Position numbers and translations under genes: made by a program
The notes under the pieces: model-generated
Database searches by the model: none
What the model was told of the DNA's origin: nothing
The model's input: the letters and a program-made list of their open reading frames with translations, nothing else
DNA from: Candidatus Kapaibacterium sp.
GTDB lineage: Bacteria > Bacteroidota > Ignavibacteria > Kapaibacteriales > HRBIN21
Length of the DNA stretch: 9,260 nt
Direction: 5' to 3'
Assembly: GCA_025055465.1 (NCBI GenBank)
Contig: JANWXA010000070.1
Span: 1-9,260, forward strand
In this document: positions 6,418 through 9,260 of the stretch, piece after piece
How the letters are laid out: each line of letters opens with the position of its first letter
How positions within the stretch are numbered: the stretch's first letter is position 1

Positions 6418-7389
6418 ATGCCGAACCGTGTCGTTGTCACCGGTGCTGGCGGCTTCATCGGGCACCATCTGGTTCGATTTCTTGTCCGCCAGGGTTACTG
6501 GGTGCGGGGAGTAGACATCAAGCCACCTGCATACGAACCAACGGCTGCCCAGGAATTCCTCCTGCTGGACTTGCGCCTTTGGGAAAACTGCCTCCGAGCA
6601 ACCGAGGGGATGGAGCACGTCTACAACCTCGCCGCTGACATGGGCGGAATCGGCTACATTACGCACAACCACGCCGACATTGCTCGCAACAACATCCTAA
6701 TCAACACCCACATGCTGGAGGCTAGTCGCCTTGCCGGTGTACGGCGCTTCTTCTTCTCCTCCTCCGCCTGCATCTATCCCCAATATCGTCAGAATGCCCC
6801 CGATGTTCTCCCGCTCCGCGAAGAAGAGGCCTATCCTGCTGACCCGGAGGAAGGCTACGGCTGGGAGAAGCTCTTCACCGAAAAGCTGTGTCAATACTAT
6901 GCCTCCGATTACAGCATCACTATCCGCATTGCCCGTTTTCACAACGTCTTCGGCCCTCTGGGCGAATACGAAGGGGGGCGCGAAAAAGCTCCCGCTGCCA
7001 TCTGCCGCAAAATAGCGCTCGCTCATGACGGTGATGAGATCGAGATCTGGGGCGACGGCAACCAGACACGCTCATTCCTGTACATAGACGACTGCGTCGA
7101 GGGAATCTACCGCATCATGCTCTCCGAATACAACCAACCACTCAATTTGGGAAGCGATCGCTTGGTAACGATTAACGAGCTGGTAGACCTTGTAGCAGCC
7201 ATCGCCGGAAAGAAGGTCCATAAACGCCACGATCTCACCAAGCCCCAGGGCGTTCGCGGGCGCAATAGTGATAACACCCGCCTGCGCGCCGTTCTGGGGT
7301 GGGAGCCCCATACTCCTCTGGAAGTTGGTCTGGAGCGTACATATCGCTGGATCGAGGAACAGCTCCGCTCGGCGGGCCGCATCCCGTAA
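6418..7389 (+). CDS. GDP-mannose 3,5-epimerase-like NAD-dependent sugar-nucleotide epimerase
   Basis: A 323-residue extended short-chain dehydrogenase. The closest family I recognise is GDP-D-mannose 3,5-epimerase, which converts GDP-D-mannose to GDP-L-galactose (or GDP-L-gulose) by double epimerisation. The Rossmann motif GAGGFIG is at 9-15 and the NAD-selecting Asp33 follows. Family signatures are [23 protein letters not shown] (66-79), SSACIYP with Cys118, YGWEK with Tyr147 and Lys151, [19 protein letters not shown] with Lys190, [19 protein letters not shown] (211-229), LNLGSD and GVRGRNSDN. Cys118 and Lys190 line up with the acid/base pair of the plant enzyme. In plants the product feeds ascorbate; in bacteria an extracellular or capsular polysaccharide is more likely. 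The plant enzyme is longer (about 375 residues), mostly through an N-terminal extension absent here. The start at 6418 is the only in-frame ATG before the Rossmann motif. It is cytoplasmic, divergent from the envelope operon and 26 bases ahead of carB. Confidence 0.9.
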   Translation: MPNRVVVTGAGGFIGHHLVRFLVRQGYWVRGVDIKPPAYEPTAAQEFLLLDLRLWENCLRATEGMEHVYNLAADMGGIGYITHNHADIARNNILINTHMLEASRLAGVRRFFFSSSACIYPQYRQNAPDVLPLREEEAYPADPEEGYGWEKLFTEKLCQYYASDYSITIRIARFHNVFGPLGEYEGGREKAPAAICRKIALAHDGDEIEIWGDGNQTRSFLYIDDCVEGIYRIMLSEYNQPLNLGSDRLVTINELVDLVAAIAGKKVHKRHDLTKPQGVRGRNSDNTRLRAVLGWEPHTPLEVGLERTYRWIEEQLRSAGRIP

Positions 7390-7415
7390 GAGGTTGTAGC
7401 ACTCGCATCTACACC

Positions 7416-9260
7416 ATGCCACGGTACCCCGATATCCAGAGTGTTCTCATCATCGGCTCCGGCCCCATCATTATCGGCCAGGCCTGCGAGTTCGACTACA
7501 GCGGAACCCAAGCCTGCAAGGCTTTACGGCAAGAAGGGGTACGGGTTATTTTGCTCAACTCTAATCCCGCCACCATTATGACCGACCCAGACCTGGCTGA
7601 TGCTACATACATTGAGCCCATTACAGCAGAGTTCGTCGAAAAAATTCTTGCCCGCGAGCGTCCCGATGCCCTACTTCCAACCATGGGGGGACAGACCGGA
7701 CTTAATGTCGCTGTCGAGCTTGCCGAAAGTGGTGTCCTGGATCGTTGGGGTGTGCGCCTCATTGGCTCCTCCCTGGAGGCGATTCGTAAAGCCGAAGACC
7801 GTCAGCTTTTCCAGCAGGCCATGCGACGCTGCGGCCTGGAAACCCCTCACGGTGTCTTCGTACACTCCCTTACCGAAGGGCTGCATGCTATAGAAAAAGT
7901 CGGCTTTCCCGCCATCTTGCGCCCTTCCTTCACGCTGGGGGGAACTGGCGGCGGCATCGCCTATAACATGGAAGAATACCGAGAGCTGCTTACCACCGCC
8001 CTCGTCGCCAGCCCCATTCACCGCGTCTTGGTAGAGGAATCGGTGCTGGGCTGGAAGGAGTACGAGCTGGAAGTCATGCGCGATCGCAAAGATAACGTCG
8101 TCATTGTGTGCTCTATTGAAAATCTTGACCCTATGGGAGTCCACACCGGGGACTCTATTACCGTCGCCCCTGCACAGACCCTGACCGACCGCGAATATCA
8201 GCAGATGCGCGACGCTGCCATCCGCATCATGCGTGAAATCGGCGTAGAAACCGGTGGCTCGAACATCCAGTTTGCTGTCGATCCCCGAACAGGACGGATG
8301 GTAGTCATTGAGATGAACCCGCGCGTCTCCCGTAGCTCTGCCTTAGCATCCAAAGCTACGGGGTTCCCAATCGCCAAGATTGCCGCCAAATTAGCCATCG
8401 GCTACACACTGGACGAAATCCTCAACGACATCACAGGAAAAACCCCGGCGTGCTTTGAACCAGCTATTGACTATGTGGTCGTGAAAATCCCTCGGTGGGA
8501 CTTTGAAAAGTTCCCGGAAGTATCCGATGAACTAGGCACGCAGATGAAGTCGGTCGGCGAGGCCATGGCGTTGGGACGCACCTTCAAAGAAGCTCTCCAG
8601 AAGGCTATCCGAAGTCTGGAACAGGGTCGTTTCGGTTTTGGCTTCGACCGCCCCAACTACCTACAACCGCTGAGCGAAGAAGAGCGAGAGCCACTGCGCG
8701 CTCGACTACGCCGTCGTCACTCCCGTTCCCTCTTTGACCTCTGCGATGCTCTTCGCTGCGGTATGAGCAGTGATGAAATTCACGCCCTCACTGGGTATGA
8801 TCCATGGTTCATCGAACAGTGCCGGGATATCGTCCACGCTGCGCACGAAGTCCTTCGTTCTCGCTCGAAAATCAATGCAACGAGTACAACCCTGCTCCAA
8901 CGCTTAGGCGCCGACCGCGTACGTCAGCTCAAGGCCATGGGGTTCTCCGACGTCCAGCTTGCAGTCCTCACAGGCTGCAGTGACTCCGAAATCCAATCGT
9001 TCCGCAGACAACACCAGATATCCCCTGTTTACAAGACTGTGGACACATGCGCTGCTGAGTTTGAGTCTGAAACACCGTACCACTATTCCACTTATGCACC
9101 CGGCGAAAATGAGTCCCGGCCCTCAAAGCGCCGCAAGATCGTTATCCTGGGCAGTGGACCAAACCGCATCGGGCAGGGGATTGAATTTGACTATTGCTGT
9201 GTCCAAGGGATTTTCGCCCTACGCCGCCTGGGTTACGAGGCCATCATGATCAATTGCAAT
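7416..9260 (+). CDS. carB: Carbamoyl-phosphate synthase large subunit, N-terminal 615 residues
   Basis: CarB makes carbamoyl phosphate from bicarbonate, ammonia (from glutamine via CarA) and two ATP, feeding arginine and pyrimidine synthesis in the cytoplasm. The gene runs off the right edge; family proteins are about 1070 residues. The first half is complete: pre-ATP-grasp region ([20 protein letters not shown], 11-30), ATP-grasp carboxyphosphate domain (about 128-400) and oligomerisation domain (about 405-555). Residues that bind ATP or metal in the E. coli enzyme are at the same numbers here: Arg129, Arg169, Glu215, His243, Gln285, Glu299, Asn301 and Arg303. The second half begins at about 574 with [20 protein letters not shown] and stops at Asn615; its ATP-grasp and allosteric regions are outside the window. 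No stop or frameshift occurs in the 615 codons. The ATG at 7416 matches the family N-terminus; an AGAGG lies too far upstream to be an obvious ribosome site. carA is not visible. Confidence 0.97.
   Translation, partial: MPRYPDIQSVLIIGSGPIIIGQACEFDYSGTQACKALRQEGVRVILLNSNPATIMTDPDLADATYIEPITAEFVEKILARERPDALLPTMGGQTGLNVAVELAESGVLDRWGVRLIGSSLEAIRKAEDRQLFQQAMRRCGLETPHGVFVHSLTEGLHAIEKVGFPAILRPSFTLGGTGGGIAYNMEEYRELLTTALVASPIHRVLVEESVLGWKEYELEVMRDRKDNVVIVCSIENLDPMGVHTGDSITVAPAQTLTDREYQQMRDAAIRIMREIGVETGGSNIQFAVDPRTGRMVVIEMNPRVSRSSALASKATGFPIAKIAAKLAIGYTLDEILNDITGKTPACFEPAIDYVVVKIPRWDFEKFPEVSDELGTQMKSVGEAMALGRTFKEALQKAIRSLEQGRFGFGFDRPNYLQPLSEEEREPLRARLRRRHSRSLFDLCDALRCGMSSDEIHALTGYDPWFIEQCRDIVHAAHEVLRSRSKINATSTTLLQRLGADRVRQLKAMGFSDVQLAVLTGCSDSEIQSFRRQHQISPVYKTVDTCAAEFESETPYHYSTYAPGENESRPSKRRKIVILGSGPNRIGQGIEFDYCCVQGIFALRRLGYEAIMINCN

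Noticed and set aside
6292..6672. Upstream extension of the membrane protein frame into the epimerase region
   Set aside because: It crosses the -7 element and the first 255 bases of the epimerase gene on the opposite strand; a good ribosome site exists only before 6291.
7390..7415. Possible promoter or terminator between the epimerase gene and carB
   Set aside because: The 26-base gap contains no hairpin, T-tract or promoter consensus; read-through is the simplest reading.

Overview
The window is a compactly coded, fairly GC-rich stretch of a bacterial chromosome. It probably comes from the Bacteroidota/Chlorobi side of the FCB group (Ignavibacteria- or Kapabacteria-like); this is inference from gene content. 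The evidence is: a secreted protease ending in a type IX secretion (T9SS) sorting domain; a small Hc1-type histone-like protein of the kind common in Bacteroidota; two TAnnTTTG elements matching the Bacteroidota -7 promoter consensus in the two places a promoter is expected; and mostly weak or absent Shine-Dalgarno sequences. Arg- and Leu-rich proteins would fit a warm habitat, but that is speculative.

Layout. Positions 1-6291 are all on the minus strand. Read in transcription order they encode a four-helix membrane protein (6291-5734), an unrecognised 105-residue protein (5744-5427), a SurA/PpiC-type periplasmic peptidyl-prolyl isomerase (5427-4150), a secreted protein ending in a FlgD-type Ig-like domain (4144-3377), a 950-residue secreted subtilisin-like protease with a T9SS C-terminal domain (3354-502) and an Hc1-like DNA-binding protein (499-281). 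Spacings are -11, -1, +5, +22 and +2 bases, so these six genes look like one operon driven from the 6292-6417 intergenic region. After a 78-base gap that holds its own candidate promoter comes the N-terminal part of fumC (class II fumarase), cut by the left edge.

On the plus strand, divergent from the operon, lie a complete GDP-mannose 3,5-epimerase-like gene (6418-7389) and, 26 bases on, carB (large subunit of carbamoyl-phosphate synthase, 7416 onward). carB is cut by the right edge just after the start of its second synthetase half.

How they fit together. The core of the minus-strand operon is a plausible envelope/secretion set: a periplasmic chaperone-isomerase made together with two exported proteins, one a protease carrying a T9SS signal. 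The epimerase suggests activated-sugar synthesis for a surface polysaccharide. fumC (TCA cycle) and carB (arginine and pyrimidine synthesis) are housekeeping genes. No tRNA, rRNA, CRISPR array, insertion sequence or prophage gene was seen. No intergenic stretch exceeds 126 bases. I do not see a clearly new system. The least explained items are the two unrecognised genes leading into surA, the FlgD-like secreted protein, and the uncharacterised middle module of the protease.
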